Assembly: GCA_900446925.1 (NCBI GenBank)
Contig: UAVY01000004.1
Span: forward strand, 1 to 64,000
Length of the DNA stretch: 64,000 nt
Direction: 5' to 3'
DNA from: Citrobacter koseri
Lineage (GTDB): Bacteria; Pseudomonadota; Gammaproteobacteria; Enterobacterales; Enterobacteriaceae
In this document: piece by piece, positions 39,945-51,795 of the stretch
Layout: every line of letters begins with the position of its first letter
How positions within the stretch are numbered: position 1 is the first letter of the stretch
Position numbers and translations under genes: made by a program
The notes under the pieces: model-generated
Database searches by the model: none
Seen by the model: the letters and a program-made list of their open reading frames with translations, nothing else
Told to the model about the DNA's origin: nothing

Positions 39945-41282
39945 TAAGCCGCAAACCGGCACATCTGCTGCTCGTGGACGATGACCCGGGGCTGTTGAAA
40001 CTGCTTGGGATGCGCCTGACCAGCGAAGGCTACAGCGTCGTGACGGCGGAAAGCGGTCAGGAAGGGCTGCGCGTACTGAATCGCGAGAAAGTGGATCTGG
40101 TCATTAGCGATCTGCGGATGGATGAAATGGATGGCATGCAGCTGTTCACGGAAATCCAGAAAGTCCAGCCTGGCATGCCCGTCATCATTTTGACCGCACA
40201 CGGCTCTATTCCTGATGCCGTGGCGGCGACGCAAAAAAGGCGTGTTTAGCTTTCTGACCAAACCGGTCGATAAAGATGCACTATATCAGGCCATTGATGA
40301 CGCGCTTGAACAGTCGGCGCCAGCAATGGACGACAGCTGGCGCGAATCAATCGTTACGCGCAGCCCGTTGATGATACGCCTGCTGGAACAGGCGCGGATG
40401 GTGGCGCAATCGGATGTCAGCGTGCTGATTAACGGGCAAAAGCGGCACCGGGAAAGAGATTTTCGCGCCAGGCTATCCATAACGCCAGCCCGCGCAGCAG
40501 TAAACCTTTCATCGCCATTAACTGCGGCGCGCTGCCGGAACAGCTACTGGAGTCCGAACTATTTGGCCACGCGCGCGGGGCGTTTACCGGCGCGGTCAGC
40601 AACCGTGAAGGGTTATTTCAGGCGGCGGAAGGCGGCACGCTGTTTCTTGACGAAATCGGCGATATGCCCGCGCCGTTACAGGTTAAGCTGCTGCGCGTTC
40701 TGCAAGAGCGCAAAGTCAGACCGCTTGGCAGCAATCGCGATATCGATATTGATGTGCGCATTATCTCCGCAACGCACCGCGATCTGCCTAAGGCGATGGC
40801 GCGGGGTGAATTTCGCGAAGACTTATATTACCGTCTGAACGTGGTGAGTCTGAAGATCCCGACGCTGGCGGAGCGTACGGAAGATATTCCGCTGCTGGCG
40901 AATCATCTTCTGCGCCAGTCAGCAGAGCGGCATAAACCGTTTGTGCGGGCGTTTTCAACGGATGCGATGAAGCGCCTGATGACCGCAAGCTGGCCGGGAA
41001 ACGTGCGTCAGTTGGTGAACGTTATTGAGCAGTGCGTGGCGTTAACTTCCTCGCCGGTCATCAGCGACGCGCTGGTGGAGCAGGCGCTGGAAGGCGAAAA
41101 TACGGCGCTGCCGACGTTTGTTGAGGCGCGTAATCAGTTTGAGCTTAACTACTTGCGTAAACTGCTGCAAATCACCAAAGGGAATGTCACCCATGCGGCG
41201 AGAATGGCAGGGCGTAACCGGACGGAATTTTATAAGCTGCTCTCGCGCCATGAGTTGGGATGCAAACGATTTCAAAGAGTAG
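39941..41282 (+). CDS. glrR: sigma54-dependent response regulator GlrR (QseF), four frameshifts
   Basis: NtrC-type activator. The receiver domain has LLVDDDPGLL and the phospho-accepting Asp in DLVISDLRMDEMDG; the AAA+ part has GQSGTGKEIFA (Walker A, corrected), the sigma54 loop GAFTGAV, FLDEIGDMP (Walker B) and the C-terminal HTH GNVTHAARMAGRNRTEFYKLL. Insertions at 40233-40238 (A), 40438-40441 (A), 40468-40469 (C) and 41257-41259 (G) interrupt it. Corrected length is about 445 aa. Its own DNA sites are the three TGTC-N10-GACA copies before glmY. Confidence 0.92.
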
Positions 41283-41302
41283 TTTTCATGCCCGTAAAGT
41301 AG

Positions 41303-41698
<396 letters not shown>

Positions 41699-41711
41699 AC
41701 CGCGTCGTGCT

Positions 41712-41786
41712 TGCCGGATGGCGGTGTAAACACTTTATCCGGCCTACAAAATCCCGTAGGCCTGATAAGCGTAGCGCCATCAGGCA
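41712..41786. repeat. BIME between glnB and hmp
   Basis: Two inverted REP units: TGCCGGATGGCGGTGTAAACACTTTATCCGGCCTAC-type and GTAGGCCTGATAAGCGTAGCGCCATCAGGCA-type. They lie between convergent genes. Confidence 0.82.
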
Positions 41787-41794
41787 TGACTTAA

Positions 41795-42985
41795 TTACAG
41801 CACTTTATGTGGGCCGAAGCATTCGTAATGAATGTTTTCGCTTTTCACGCCCAGCCCTGTCAGCTGCTTCGCAGCAAACTGCATAAAGCCGACCGGACCG
41901 CACAGATAAAACTGCATTGCCGGATCGCTGATCGCACTTTCCAGTTTATTTAAATCCATCAGACCTGTGCTGTCGAACGCGCCATTCGCACGATCGGCTT
42001 CTGTCGGTTCGCGATACCAGGTATGTGCGGTAAAGCGCGGCAGGGTTTTACCCAGCTCGCTCACTTCATCTGCGAACGCATGCACGTCGCCGTTTTCCGC
42101 CGCGTGGAACCAGTTCACCTGCGCGGTGTGGTTGGCTTTGGTCAGCGTATCCAGCATAGCCAGCATTGGAGTCTGGCCGACGCCTGCGGAAATCAGGGAA
42201 ACAGGCGTGTCCGTTGCGACATCCATGAAGAAATCACCTGCCGGAGCGGCTAAGTGGACGATATCGCCGACGCTTGCGTGGTTGTGCAGCCAGCTGGAAA
42301 CCTGACCGCCATCTTCACGCTTAACTGCGATGCGATAACCTTTACCATCCGGCTTGCGGGTCAGGGAATACTGACGGATCTCCTGATGCGGGAAGCCTTC
42401 CGGTTTCAGCCATACCCCCAGGTATTGACCCGGATGATATTCTGCGACCGGGCCGCCATCGACCGGTTCAAATTCAAAGCTGGTAATCAGGGCGCTGCGC
42501 GGCGTTTTCGCGACGATGCGGAACGGACGAGTGCCTTCCCAGCCGCCATTCTTGCTGGCGTTTTCGCTGTAGATTTGCGCTTCGCGATTGATAAAGACAT
42601 TGGCCAGAACGCCATACGCTTTACCCCAGGCATCCAGCACTTCCTGGCCCGGGCTGAACATTTCGTCCAGCGTTGCCAGCAGGTGGCCGCCAACGATGTT
42701 GTACTGTTCTGGTTTGATCTGGAAACTGGTGTGCTTCTGGGCGATTTTTTCTACCGCAGGCAGCAGCGCAGGCAGGTTTTCGATATTGCTGGCATAGGCC
42801 GCGATGGCGTTAAACAGCGCTTCACGTTGATCGCCATTTCGCTGGTTACTCATGTTAAAAATTTCTTTGAGTTCAGGGTTGTGGGTAAACATGCGATCGT
42901 AGAAATGGGCGGTCAGTTTTGGACCGGTTTCAACCAGCAGGGGAATGGTGGCTTTTACTGTGGCGATGGTTTGAGCGTCAAGCAT
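41795..42985 (-). CDS. hmp: nitric oxide dioxygenase (flavohaemoglobin)
   Basis: Detoxifies NO to nitrate. An N-terminal globin domain (1-140, haem His in the [24 protein letters not shown] region) is fused to a ferredoxin-reductase-like module with RQYSLT (FAD) and [13 protein letters not shown] (NAD). The length of 396 aa is that of E. coli Hmp. The frame is intact. An NsrR-type palindrome lies about 30 bp upstream. It is divergent from glyA, as in E. coli. Confidence 0.97.
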   Translation of the reverse strand: MLDAQTIATVKATIPLLVETGPKLTAHFYDRMFTHNPELKEIFNMSNQRNGDQREALFNAIAAYASNIENLPALLPAVEKIAQKHTSFQIKPEQYNIVGGHLLATLDEMFSPGQEVLDAWGKAYGVLANVFINREAQIYSENASKNGGWEGTRPFRIVAKTPRSALITSFEFEPVDGGPVAEYHPGQYLGVWLKPEGFPHQEIRQYSLTRKPDGKGYRIAVKREDGGQVSSWLHNHASVGDIVHLAAPAGDFFMDVATDTPVSLISAGVGQTPMLAMLDTLTKANHTAQVNWFHAAENGDVHAFADEVSELGKTLPRFTAHTWYREPTEADRANGAFDSTGLMDLNKLESAISDPAMQFYLCGPVGFMQFAAKQLTGLGVKSENIHYECFGPHKVL

Positions 42986-43011
42986 ACTGTCTTCCTTTAT
43001 CTGAGACTTTA

Positions 43012-43034
43012 ATGATGTATGTCAAATACATCTT
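43012..43034. promoter_or_regulatory. NsrR box of hmp
   Basis: GATGTAT-GTCAA-ATACATC is a perfect 7-bp inverted repeat; read on the minus strand, AAGATGTATTTGACATACAT fits the NsrR consensus. It lies about 30 bp before the hmp start, so NO relief of repression is expected. Confidence 0.82.
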
Positions 43035-43178
43035 ATAAAAAATAACCCTGTATTGTAAATGGTTCTTTGTAACTTTGCGTTTTTAACGTTACAACGTGAA
43101 AAATCTGCATCACAAACCTGAAAAGAAATCCGTTGGAATTCGTAAGGTCTTCATTCGACAAAGCCTTGTACAGCATGA

Positions 43179-43194
43179 AGGTAATCGTTTGCGT
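43179..43194. promoter_or_regulatory. PurR box of glyA
   Basis: AGGTAATCGTTTGCGT matches the reverse complement of the PurR consensus at 13 of 16 positions. It lies about 120 bp before the glyA start; E. coli glyA has a PurR site in this region. MetR sites are also known there, but I could not assign one here. Confidence 0.7.
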
Positions 43195-43311
43195 AAAATC
43201 CTTTGTCAAGACCTGTTATCGCAGAATGATTCGGTTATACTGTTGGCCGTTGTCCCACGGGATTGCCCTTTTTAGGCCAAAATTTATCGTTAGCTGAGTC
43301 AGGAGATGCGG

Positions 43312-44565
43312 ATGTTAAAGCGTGAAATGAACATTGCCGATTATGATGCCGAACTGTGGCAGGCTATGGAGCAGGAAAAAGTACGTCAGGAAGAGCACAT
43401 CGAACTGATCGCCTCCGAAAACTACACCAGCCCGCGCGTGATGCAGGCGCAGGGATCTCAGCTGACCAACAAATACGCTGAAGGATATCCGGGCAAGCGC
43501 TACTACGGCGGTTGCGAATATGTGGATGTCGTTGAGCAACTGGCGATTGACCGCGCGAAAGAACTGTTTGGCGCAGACTACGCCAACGTCCAGCCGCACT
43601 CTGGTTCTCAGGCTAACTTCGCGGTCTACACTGCGCTGCTGCAACCGGGCGACACCGTTCTGGGTATGAACCTGGCGCAAGGTGGCCACCTGACTCACGG
43701 TTCTCCGGTAAACTTCTCCGGTAAACTGTACAACATCGTGCCTTACGGCATCGATGAGTCCGGTAAAATTGACTACGAAGAGATGGCGAAGCTGGCTCAG
43801 ACTCACAAACCGAAGATGATCATCGGCGGCTTCTCTGCTTATTCCGGCGTCGTTGACTGGGCAAAAATGCGTGAAATTGCCGACAGCATTGGCGCGTACT
43901 TGTTTGTTGATATGGCGCACGTCGCGGGTCTTATCGCCGCAGGCGTTTACCCGAACCCGGTTCCGCATGCTCACGTTGTGACCACCACCACGCACAAAAC
44001 CCTGGCGGGTCCGCGCGGCGGCCTGATCCTGGCGAAAGGCGGTGACGAAGAGTTGTACAAAAAACTGAACTCTGCCGTTTTCCCTAGTGCTCAGGGTGGC
44101 CCGCTGATGCATGTGATCGCCGGTAAAGCGGTGGCGCTGAAAGAAGCGATGGAACCGGAGTTCAAAGTCTACCAGCAGCAGGTTGCCAAAAACGCCAAAG
44201 CGATGGTGGAAGTGTTCCTGAACCGTGGCTACAAAGTGGTTTCCGGCGGTACGGAGAACCACCTGTTCCTGCTGGATCTGGTGGACAAAAACCTGACCGG
44301 TAAAGAAGCTGACGCCGCGCTGGGTCGTGCCAACATCACCGTTAACAAAAACAGCGTGCCGAACGATCCGAAGAGCCCGTTCGTCACTTCCGGTATCCGT
44401 ATCGGTTCTCCGGCCATTACGCGTCGCGGCTTTAAAGAAGCTGAAGCTAAAGAGCTGGCTGGCTGGATGTGCGATGTGCTGGACAACATCAACGATGAAG
44501 CGGTTATCGAGCGCATCAAAGGCAAGGTGCTGGACATCTGCGCACGCTTCCCGGTTTACGCGTAA
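43312..44565 (+). CDS. glyA: serine hydroxymethyltransferase
   Basis: PLP enzyme converting serine and tetrahydrofolate to glycine and 5,10-methylene-THF, the main one-carbon source; it feeds purL's pathway. The PLP-binding Lys is in [15 protein letters not shown]. Starting at [14 protein letters not shown] (43312) gives 417 aa as in E. coli; an in-frame ATG two codons earlier is less likely. The frame is intact, and a terminator follows. Confidence 0.97.
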   Translation: MLKREMNIADYDAELWQAMEQEKVRQEEHIELIASENYTSPRVMQAQGSQLTNKYAEGYPGKRYYGGCEYVDVVEQLAIDRAKELFGADYANVQPHSGSQANFAVYTALLQPGDTVLGMNLAQGGHLTHGSPVNFSGKLYNIVPYGIDESGKIDYEEMAKLAQTHKPKMIIGGFSAYSGVVDWAKMREIADSIGAYLFVDMAHVAGLIAAGVYPNPVPHAHVVTTTTHKTLAGPRGGLILAKGGDEELYKKLNSAVFPSAQGGPLMHVIAGKAVALKEAMEPEFKVYQQQVAKNAKAMVEVFLNRGYKVVSGGTENHLFLLDLVDKNLTGKEADAALGRANITVNKNSVPNDPKSPFVTSGIRIGSPAITRRGFKEAEAKELAGWMCDVLDNINDEAVIERIKGKVLDICARFPVYA

Positions 44566-44584
44566 GCGATACGCCTGGCATCGT

Positions 44585-44614
44585 GAAAAAGGCTTCCTGC
44601 GGGAAGCCTTTTTT
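44585..44614 (+). terminator. glyA terminator
   Basis: AAAAAGGCTTCC-TGCG-GGAAGCCTTTTTT: perfect stem and T run 20 nt after the glyA stop. Confidence 0.9.
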
Positions 44615-44749
44615 ATTTCCGGGTCACGCCGTGCGGGCGAATCCAGGCGCGACTTTGATACCCGGTTATATGAATAATTTTAATACCGCGCCGGTGGTTT
44701 TCGTTCGACAAGCGGATCTCCTTTCATCGCTGGGGTGTCGGACTTATAC

Positions 44750-45944
44750 TCAGAGCGCGTTTAGCTGTGATTCGACGTACAGATAGCCGATCCCCATCAA
44801 CTGTTGCGAATGACTGAGTGTGCCAAAGCCGATCTGGGTGGATCTTGCCTGCGGGGTTATCGCCATGATCAAAGGGATTAAACCCCGTTTGCTGCACCAG
44901 CGTATTCAGCCAGCTTTCGCCAAAGGCGCAACTGCGGCCATAAATCCAGATTTGGTTAATATTCAGGATATTCAGAAAGTTATATAAACTCAGGCCAATC
45001 GCGCTGGCGGCGTGTTCCACCCAGGCCTGGATGCGGACATCGCCCTGTTGCCAGGCGGTAATCAGTTGATCGATGGTGATAGTTTCTGGATCGCAATCCG
45101 CCGTGGGCTGCGTTTTCATCCACCGTCGAGCCTGCTTTTTAAGCGCGCTGAGCGAGGCCACAGTTTCCAGACAGCCGTAGCGGCCGCAATCACAGGCCAC
45201 CCCGTCCGGGTTGACGATGGTATGTCCGATCTGACCGCTGCCATACAAACTGCCGCGCCAGATGTTGTCGTTGATGACAAAGGAGGAACCAATCCCGTAA
45301 TCGACGTTAATGACGCAGAAATCGCGGTTTGCCGCCGGGTTTTGCCACTTCTCCGCCAGCGCCAGCATCACGCAGTCATTGTCTAACCGCACCTGTACGC
45401 CGAGCATCTCCTCCAGCAGATATTTAATCTCAACCGGGGTTTTCCACGGTGCCTGCGGCATGGTTTTTGACGCCCCGGTAATGGGATCGACCTGACCGTG
45501 AACGCCTAATGCCAGATTGATGGTCACGTCGGGATAGCGCTGACGATATTCCCGCCAGTGCGCGGCAAGCGCGGTCAGCAAGGCTTTTGGCGAACCGGCA
45601 TTGATCTCCGCATGGCGCCAGTCGCCCACGGCGACCAGACGCGCATCTGCCAGCTGGCTGGTGATGCTGGTGGGCGTCACGTTCATACACAGCGTCCAGT
45701 CTCCCTGTTCGGGCAGATGATAGCTGCCGCTACTCAGCCCTCGTTGGCTTAACGTCTCCCGGGAATGGCAAATTTTTCCCTCATCGATCAACTCCTCCAG
45801 AATATTGCTGACCGCCGGAATCGACAGGCCGCTGAGCTGCGCCAGCCGGGATTTACTGAGCTGTTTTTCACGCCACAGGTGCGACAGAAAGATCTGCTTG
45901 TTGGCTTGCCTGACCCGGGCGTTATTGAACCCTGTACGCTGCAT
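44750..45944 (-). CDS. yphH: ROK-family transcriptional regulator YphH, one frameshift
   Basis: Winged-helix repressor joined to a sugar-kinase-like ROK domain. The HTH is LSKSRLAQLSGLSIPAVSNILEE, and the ROK zinc motif is CDCGRYGCLETVAS with GIGSSFVINDN before it. One extra base near 44855 shifts the last 35 residues; corrected length is 397 aa, identical to E. coli YphH, ending in MGIGYLYVESQLNAL. It is divergent from yphG with 114 bp between, so it very likely controls the sugar-type genes to the right. The inducer is unknown. Confidence 0.88.
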
Positions 45945-46026
45945 ACACTTAACTCCCTTAACTATATTGCGTGAGCATTGCGTATTTTAACGCCAGTTAT
46001 CTGCCCCAGAATAGCAGCAAGGTGAA

Positions 46027-46038
46027 ATTTTACTTTTG
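46027..46038. promoter_or_regulatory. Candidate YphH operator or promoter region
   Basis: Near-palindrome GTGAAATTTTAC (centred on AAATTT) in the yphH/yphG divergent gap, 20 bp before the yphG start. A ROK-type operator is plausible by place and symmetry only. No second copy of equal quality was found. Confidence 0.25.
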
Positions 46039-46058
46039 TTTGTTTAGTGGAGAATGAC

Positions 46059-49000
46059 ATGTACGGTTCAGTTAAGGTCTGGCAGGAAACACTCTCACTC
46101 CCTACGTGGACAACCGGCGAAGAAGATCCGAACCCGATGTTCCTGGAAAAACGGGTTTATCAGGGGTCTTCAGGCGCCGGTTTATCCTTATGGCGTCATC
46201 GATACGCTGACCGGTGAACGTGAAATGCGTGAGTATCAGGCAGTCTGGATGGAGAATGATTTTATTCGCATCATGCTGTTGCCGGAGCTGGGCGGACGTA
46301 TTCATCGCGCGTATGACAAAGTGCAGCAGCGTGATTTTGTTTACTACAACGAAGTGGTGAAACCCGCGCTGGTCGGGCTGCTGGGGCCGTGGATCTCCGG
46401 TGGGATTGAATTTAACTGGCCGCAGCATCACCGTCCTACCACATTTATGCCGGTGGATTTTACCTGTCAGCAGGGCGAACGCGGAGAACAAACCGTGTGG
46501 ATGGGGGAAGTGGAGCCCATGCGCGGCTTGCAGGTGATGACCGGATTTACGCTGTACCCCGATCGGGCATTAATTGAAATCACCGGAAAAGTCTTTAACG
46601 GCAACGCTACGCCGCGCCATTTTTTGTGGTGGGCAAACCCGGCGGTGAAAGGCGGAGAGACGACCACCAGAGCGTTTTCCCGCCGGACGTCACTGCCGTA
46701 TATGACCACGGTAAACGGGATGTCTCCCGCCTTTCCGATCGCGACGGGCACTTATTACAAAGTGGACTACTCCCGCCGGCGTGGATATCTCGCGTTATAA
46801 AAATGTGCCGGGTGCCGACCTCTTATATGGCTGAAAAGTCAGATTATGATTTTGTCGGCGCCTGGCATCATGGCGAACGAGGGGGACTGCTGCATGTGGC
46901 CGACCACCATATTTCGCCGGGTAAAAAACAGTGGACGTGGGGATACGGTGATTTTGGCGGTGGCCTGGGATCGCAACCTGACCGATGACAACGGCCCGTA
47001 CATTGAACTCATGACCGGGGTCTTCACCGACAACCAGCCCAGATTTTACCTGGCTTGCGCCGTATGAAGAGAAAGTCTTCGTTGCAAAATTTCCTGCCCT
47101 ACAGTGAACTGGGCATGGTGCAAAATGCCAGTACGCAGCTTTGCGCTGCGCCTTGAGCGAGAAGGGAACCAGCTTTCATCCGGCGTTTATGCCGTTGCGC
47201 CCGCTACATGACGTTCAGGTAACGCTTTGTGCCCAGGGGCAACCGTTCTTTGAAAAAACACTCACGCTGGAACCCGGTCAGAGCTGGCGCGCCGATCTTT
47301 CTGACGCGGGCCACGCGCGGGTGAAAATGACCGTTGCCCGTCGTGATGGCGTCACGCTGCTGGCGTATGAGGAGCATATCGCGGAGGACTTGCCGTTGCC
47401 GAAAGCGGCCTGCGCGCCCGAACTACCAGAGGCGCTGTCCTGTACTGATGAGCTCTATTTTATTGGTCAGCATCTGGAGCAGTACAACCATGCCAGCCGC
47501 TATGCAGAAGAGTATTACCAGCGAGCGCTGGACGTGGACCCGCATGACTATCGCAACAATGTCGCGCTGGGCACGCTGGCGCTGAATCGTGCGGACTGGG
47601 CGCAGGCAGAGCGCTGTGCGCAGTCTGCCTTACAGCGGGCGCATAAGCTCAATAAAAATCCGCGTGATGGGGAAGCGAGTATGCTGCTGGCCGCCGCGCT
47701 GGAACGCCAGGGCAAGGACGACCTCGCCCGTGAGCACTACTACAAAGCCAGCTGGAGCGGCAACTGTCGTGACGCGGCCTTCTGGTCGCTGGCGCGAATC
47801 GCCATGAAGCGGAATGATTACGCCGATGCGCTGGAGAAAGTGAATCTGAGTTTGCGCTTTAATGGCAGCAATAATCTGGCGATGGGGCTGAAAGCATTGG
47901 TTCTGGCCGGACTCGGGCGCACAACCGAAGCGCTGGCGTATATTTCACAGCAGCTTATTGAGTACCCGCTGAGTTACACCCTGCATTATGCGCGCTGGGT
48001 ATCCGTCAGGATGAGGCGGCGAAAGAGGCGCTTATCGCCATTACCGGGCGCCGTGGCGCCAACGCCTGCGAGCTGGCGGGCTGGCTGGTCTCTTGCGGGC
48101 AAAAAAGAGGCTGCCCGCGCGGTGCTGACGCTGCTCGACAGCCAGGAGACGCTGCCCATGCTGTGGCGCGCGTCGCTGAGTGATGATCCGCAAACCGTTT
48201 ATTGCGCTGGCTCGCGACTGTTTGCACAACCGCCGTTCGTTTTCCCAACACGCTCGACGAAGTGCAAATGCTGCAAACCGCTGTCGGATTGCGCCTTCGC
48301 TCGCTATCTGCTGGGTTGTTTCTGGTACAGCAAACGTTGTTATGAAGAGGCGGTGAAATTGCTGGCAGTTTACGCTGGAGCAGGAACCGAATTTCGCGCC
48401 GGTGCATCGGCTGCTGGGGATTTACGCCTGGAACAAACAGCACGATGCGCAGAAAGCGCTGAAATACCTGTCTCAGGCGGTTGCGCTGGAGCCGAAGAAT
48501 GCCCGCTTCCTGTTTTGAGCTGGATTATCTGAACAAACTGATGGCAGCGCCAGCCGAGGCGCGTTTACAACGGCTGGAGGCCAGCAAAAGAGATTGTTTT
48601 CCATCGCGACGATCTGACCGTGGAATTGCTTAGCGTATGGAATAGCCTCGGTCGCTACGAAGCGGCCGCCGGGGTGTTTGCGCGAACGTGTTTTTCACCC
48701 CTGGGAAGGCGGGGAGGGCAAAGCCACCGGGCAATATTTACTGAATCAGATCCATCAGGCGCTGGAGGCTATTCGCCGTGGCGAGCCGCAAAACGCCACC
48801 GTTTTGCTTCAGCAGGCGTTGCACTATCCGCACAATCTCGGCGAGGGGCGTTTACCGGGACAAAACGGATAATGACATCTGGTATTTGCTGGGCTATTGC
48901 GCGCGCCAGCAAGGTCATCATGATGAGGCGCAGCGCTATTTCACCCGCGCGACTCGCGGAGGCAGCTCGCTGGACGCGGGACGTTACTACAATGACCAGC

Positions 49001-49346
49001 CGGTGGATTATCTCTTCTGGCAGGGGATGGCCGCTGAAAGCGTCAGGTGACTGCACTGAAGCGAACCTTCTTTTCCAGAGTTTCCTGCAATGGGTGGAGA
49101 CGCAGCGTGAACAAGGTTCCCGACGTCGATTTCTTCGCCGTATCGTTACCGGATCTGGTGGTACTGGATACACCCGCGCAGGAGAAACACCAGCAGCACT
49201 GCCTGTTCATTACCGCGCTGGGCCATCTGGGGCTGGGCGATATCCCGGCGTGCCAGCAGGCGCTAAACGCGCTCCTGCAACGCAATCCGACGCATGACAA
49301 GGCGCAGCTGCTGCGCCATGCGCTCAGCGTACCGTTATTTCAATAG
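46059..49346 (+). CDS. yphG: YphG: DUF5107/TPR protein, many frameshifts
   Basis: Very large protein of about 1090 aa after correction. It starts MYGSVKVWQETLSLPTW, has an N-terminal DUF5107 region with a mutarotase-like look (LLPELGGRIHRAYDK, GGIEFNWPQHHRPTT, FLWWANPAVKGGE), and then a long helical part with tetratricopeptide repeats (YAEEYYQRALDVDPHDYRNN; AQSALQRAHKLNKNP). Reading matches E. coli YphG along the whole length through at least eight frame changes (first near 46160, 46670 and 46780). No function is established. No signal peptide is seen, so it is likely cytosolic. It is divergent from yphH. Confidence 0.82.
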
Positions 49347-49418
49347 ACCCTGAACAGGTGGAGGCGACTCCACCCTGAAACCTGCTGTTCCCTGCGTTTC
49401 CCTGAAAGAGGAATCATA

Positions 49419-50863
49419 ATGAATAACACGCAGACACATTTAAGAATCGGTTATGTCTGGACTATCTGTCTGGTTGCCGCCTGCGGCGGCTTGCTGTTTG
49501 GCTATGACTGGGTGGTGATTGGCGGCGCCAAACCGTTCTACGAAGCCTATTTTTCAATTACCGATCCCGCGCAGTCCGGCTGGGCGATGAGTTCAGCGCT
49601 TGTCGGCTGTATCTTTGGCGCACTGATGTCCGGCTGGTGCGCTGATAAATTTGGGCGAAAAATGCCGCTGATTCTGGCCGCGATCCTGTTCAGCGCATCG
49701 TCCTGGGGGAACCGCTGTCGCCAGCAATTTCGATATGTTTGTGATTTACCGTATCGTTGGCGGCGTAGGAATCGGCCTGGCGTCCGCCCTTAGCCCGCTG
49801 TACATCGCGGAAGTCAGCCCGGCGGAAAAGCGTGGCCGTTTTGTGGCGGTCAACCAACTCACGATCGTGATCGGCGTGCTGGCGGCCCAGCTCATTAACC
49901 TGATGATTGCTGAACCGGGTGGCGACCGACGCGACCCGGCAGGCGATTGTTGAAAGCTGGAATGGGCAGATGGGCTGGCGCTGGATGTTCGGCGCGGAAC
50001 TGGTGCCTGCGCTGGCGTTTCTGGTTCTGATGTTCTTTGTGCCGGAATCACCGCGCTGGCTGGTCAAAGCGGGCAAACCTGAACGCGCCCGCGCCATGCT
50101 GCAACGGATTGGCTCAGCGGAGTATGCCGGGCAGACGTTGCGGGAAATAGAACATACTCTGCTGAAAGACAACCACAAAGTGGCCTGGTCAACGCTGTTG
50201 CAGCCGCAGATTAAACCGATTGTCATCATCGGCATGGTGCTGGCCGTCTTCCAGCAATGGTGCGGGATCAATGTGATCTTCAACTATGCGCAGGAGATCT
50301 TCGCTTCCGCAGGGTTTGATATCAACGGAACGTTAAAATCCATTGTCGCCACAGGGATTATTAACCTCGTCTTCACCCTCGCAGCGCTGCCGCTGGTCGA
50401 TAAAATTGGTCGCCGAAAACTGATGCTGTTTGGCGCTTCAGGACTCACGGTGATTTATGTACTGATTGCTGCCGCTTACGGGATGGGGATTATGGGCTGG
50501 CCGGTTCTGGTGCTGGTGCTGGCGGCTATTGCGATTTACGCCCTGACGCTGGCGCCTGTCACCTGGGTTCTGTTGTCGGAAATCTTCCCGAACCGCGTCC
50601 GTGGTCTGGCGATGTCGCTGGGGGACGCTGGCGCTCTGGATTGCCTGCTTCCTGCTGACCTACACCGTTCCCGCTGCTTAATGCGGGGCTGGGAGCGGCG
50701 GGCAGTTTCCTGCTTTACGGCGTTATCTGCGCGATGGGGTATTTCTACGTGGCTGCGCAATGTGCCTGAAACGAAAGGCGTGACGCTGGAGGCGCTGGAA
50801 GAGCAACTGGCGGCGCGGCATGTGAAATCCAGCCCGTCAACTCAACAGCGAAGCGCACGGTAA
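49419..50863 (+). CDS. MFS sugar porter (SP family), several frameshifts
   Basis: Twelve-span sugar:H+ symporter of about 479 aa after correction. Family marks are in order: [15 protein letters not shown] (helix 1), DKFGRKMPL (loop 2-3), [34 protein letters not shown] (after helix 6), [14 protein letters not shown] (helix 7), [10 protein letters not shown] and [13 protein letters not shown] (end). It is related to XylE/GalP-type porters, but the substrate cannot be read off. Breaks lie at 49705-49709, about 49920, 50620-50624, about 50665 and about 50755. It lies 72 nt after yphG; the stop overlaps the epimerase ATG (TAATG). Confidence 0.85.
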
Positions 50864-51707
50864 TGGACGATACGCTGACATTACAAAACACGCATCTGCG
50901 GATGCGTGTTGATCCACAGGGCGGGCAGATTGTTGAGTTTGTTTTCATTAGCGCATCAGCAGGCCGTTTTACGTGAAGGATGCGGCGTAAAACCCGGCGA
51001 ATGCGGCCTGTTCCCTATGCTGCCGGTCGCTAATCGCGTTGCCGAAAACCGTTTTTTGTTCAGGGGAGAGGAGGTGAATCTTCCCCGGCATGAGGAGGAT
51101 GCCGTTTTCTTTCTGCACGGTGACGGCTGGCTCAGGCGCTGGGATACGATTGCCGTTCATGAGGATGCCTGTCATCTGCGTTCAGGTCGTCAAATGGCGT
51201 GCGGTTATGATTATGTCGCGGATCTTCACTATCAGCTGGACGCCGCTGTGCTTCATGCCTCGCTGACGATAACGCACCGGGGGGAACGACCGATGCTTTA
51301 TGGTTGCGGATTCCACCCGTACTTTGCTTTTGATCGTCACAGTACCGTGCAGTTTGCCGCCAGCGGTTACTGGCCGGAAGGTAAGCTGCATCTGCCGCAG
51401 GAATGGCAGAGCGATATTCCCCGGCAGGCGGATTTTTCCGGCGCGCAATATGGCGAGGATGCGTGGCTTAACGTAGGGTATTCCGGCTGGAGCGGGCGGG
51501 CGATTGTGCAGCGTGATGTGATGAAGGTCACGCTTTTTATCGCAAACGCCCTGGCTTATGCTATTCAGAATGCAAGGGGAGTCATTCTTGTGTCTGGAAC
51601 CGCAGTCGCACCCGGTAAATGCCCACAACATGCCGGGGCAACCGGGACTCCAGGCTTTAGCTCAGGGAGACCAGTGCCATTTCGCGATGCAAATCGCTGT
51701 TGTTTAG
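50863..51707 (+). CDS. aldose 1-epimerase family protein (YphB-like), two frameshifts
   Basis: Galactose-mutarotase-like protein, 280 aa after removing one T in 50942-50945 and one in 51534-51538. Expected motifs are NRVAENRF, the His of YGCGFHPYFAFD and the C-terminal Glu region CLEPQSHPVN. It probably interconverts sugar anomers for the porter encoded upstream, with which it is translationally coupled (TAATG). It resembles E. coli YphB, which also lies in a yph cluster. The sugar is unknown. Confidence 0.82.
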
Positions 51708-51795
51708 GCCAAAAAAGATGTTATTCGCCTGTTAATGCTCTCTTGCGCCAGCCTGCATTTATCGCCAGACTATCGCCTCCATACGGGAGGGAATC

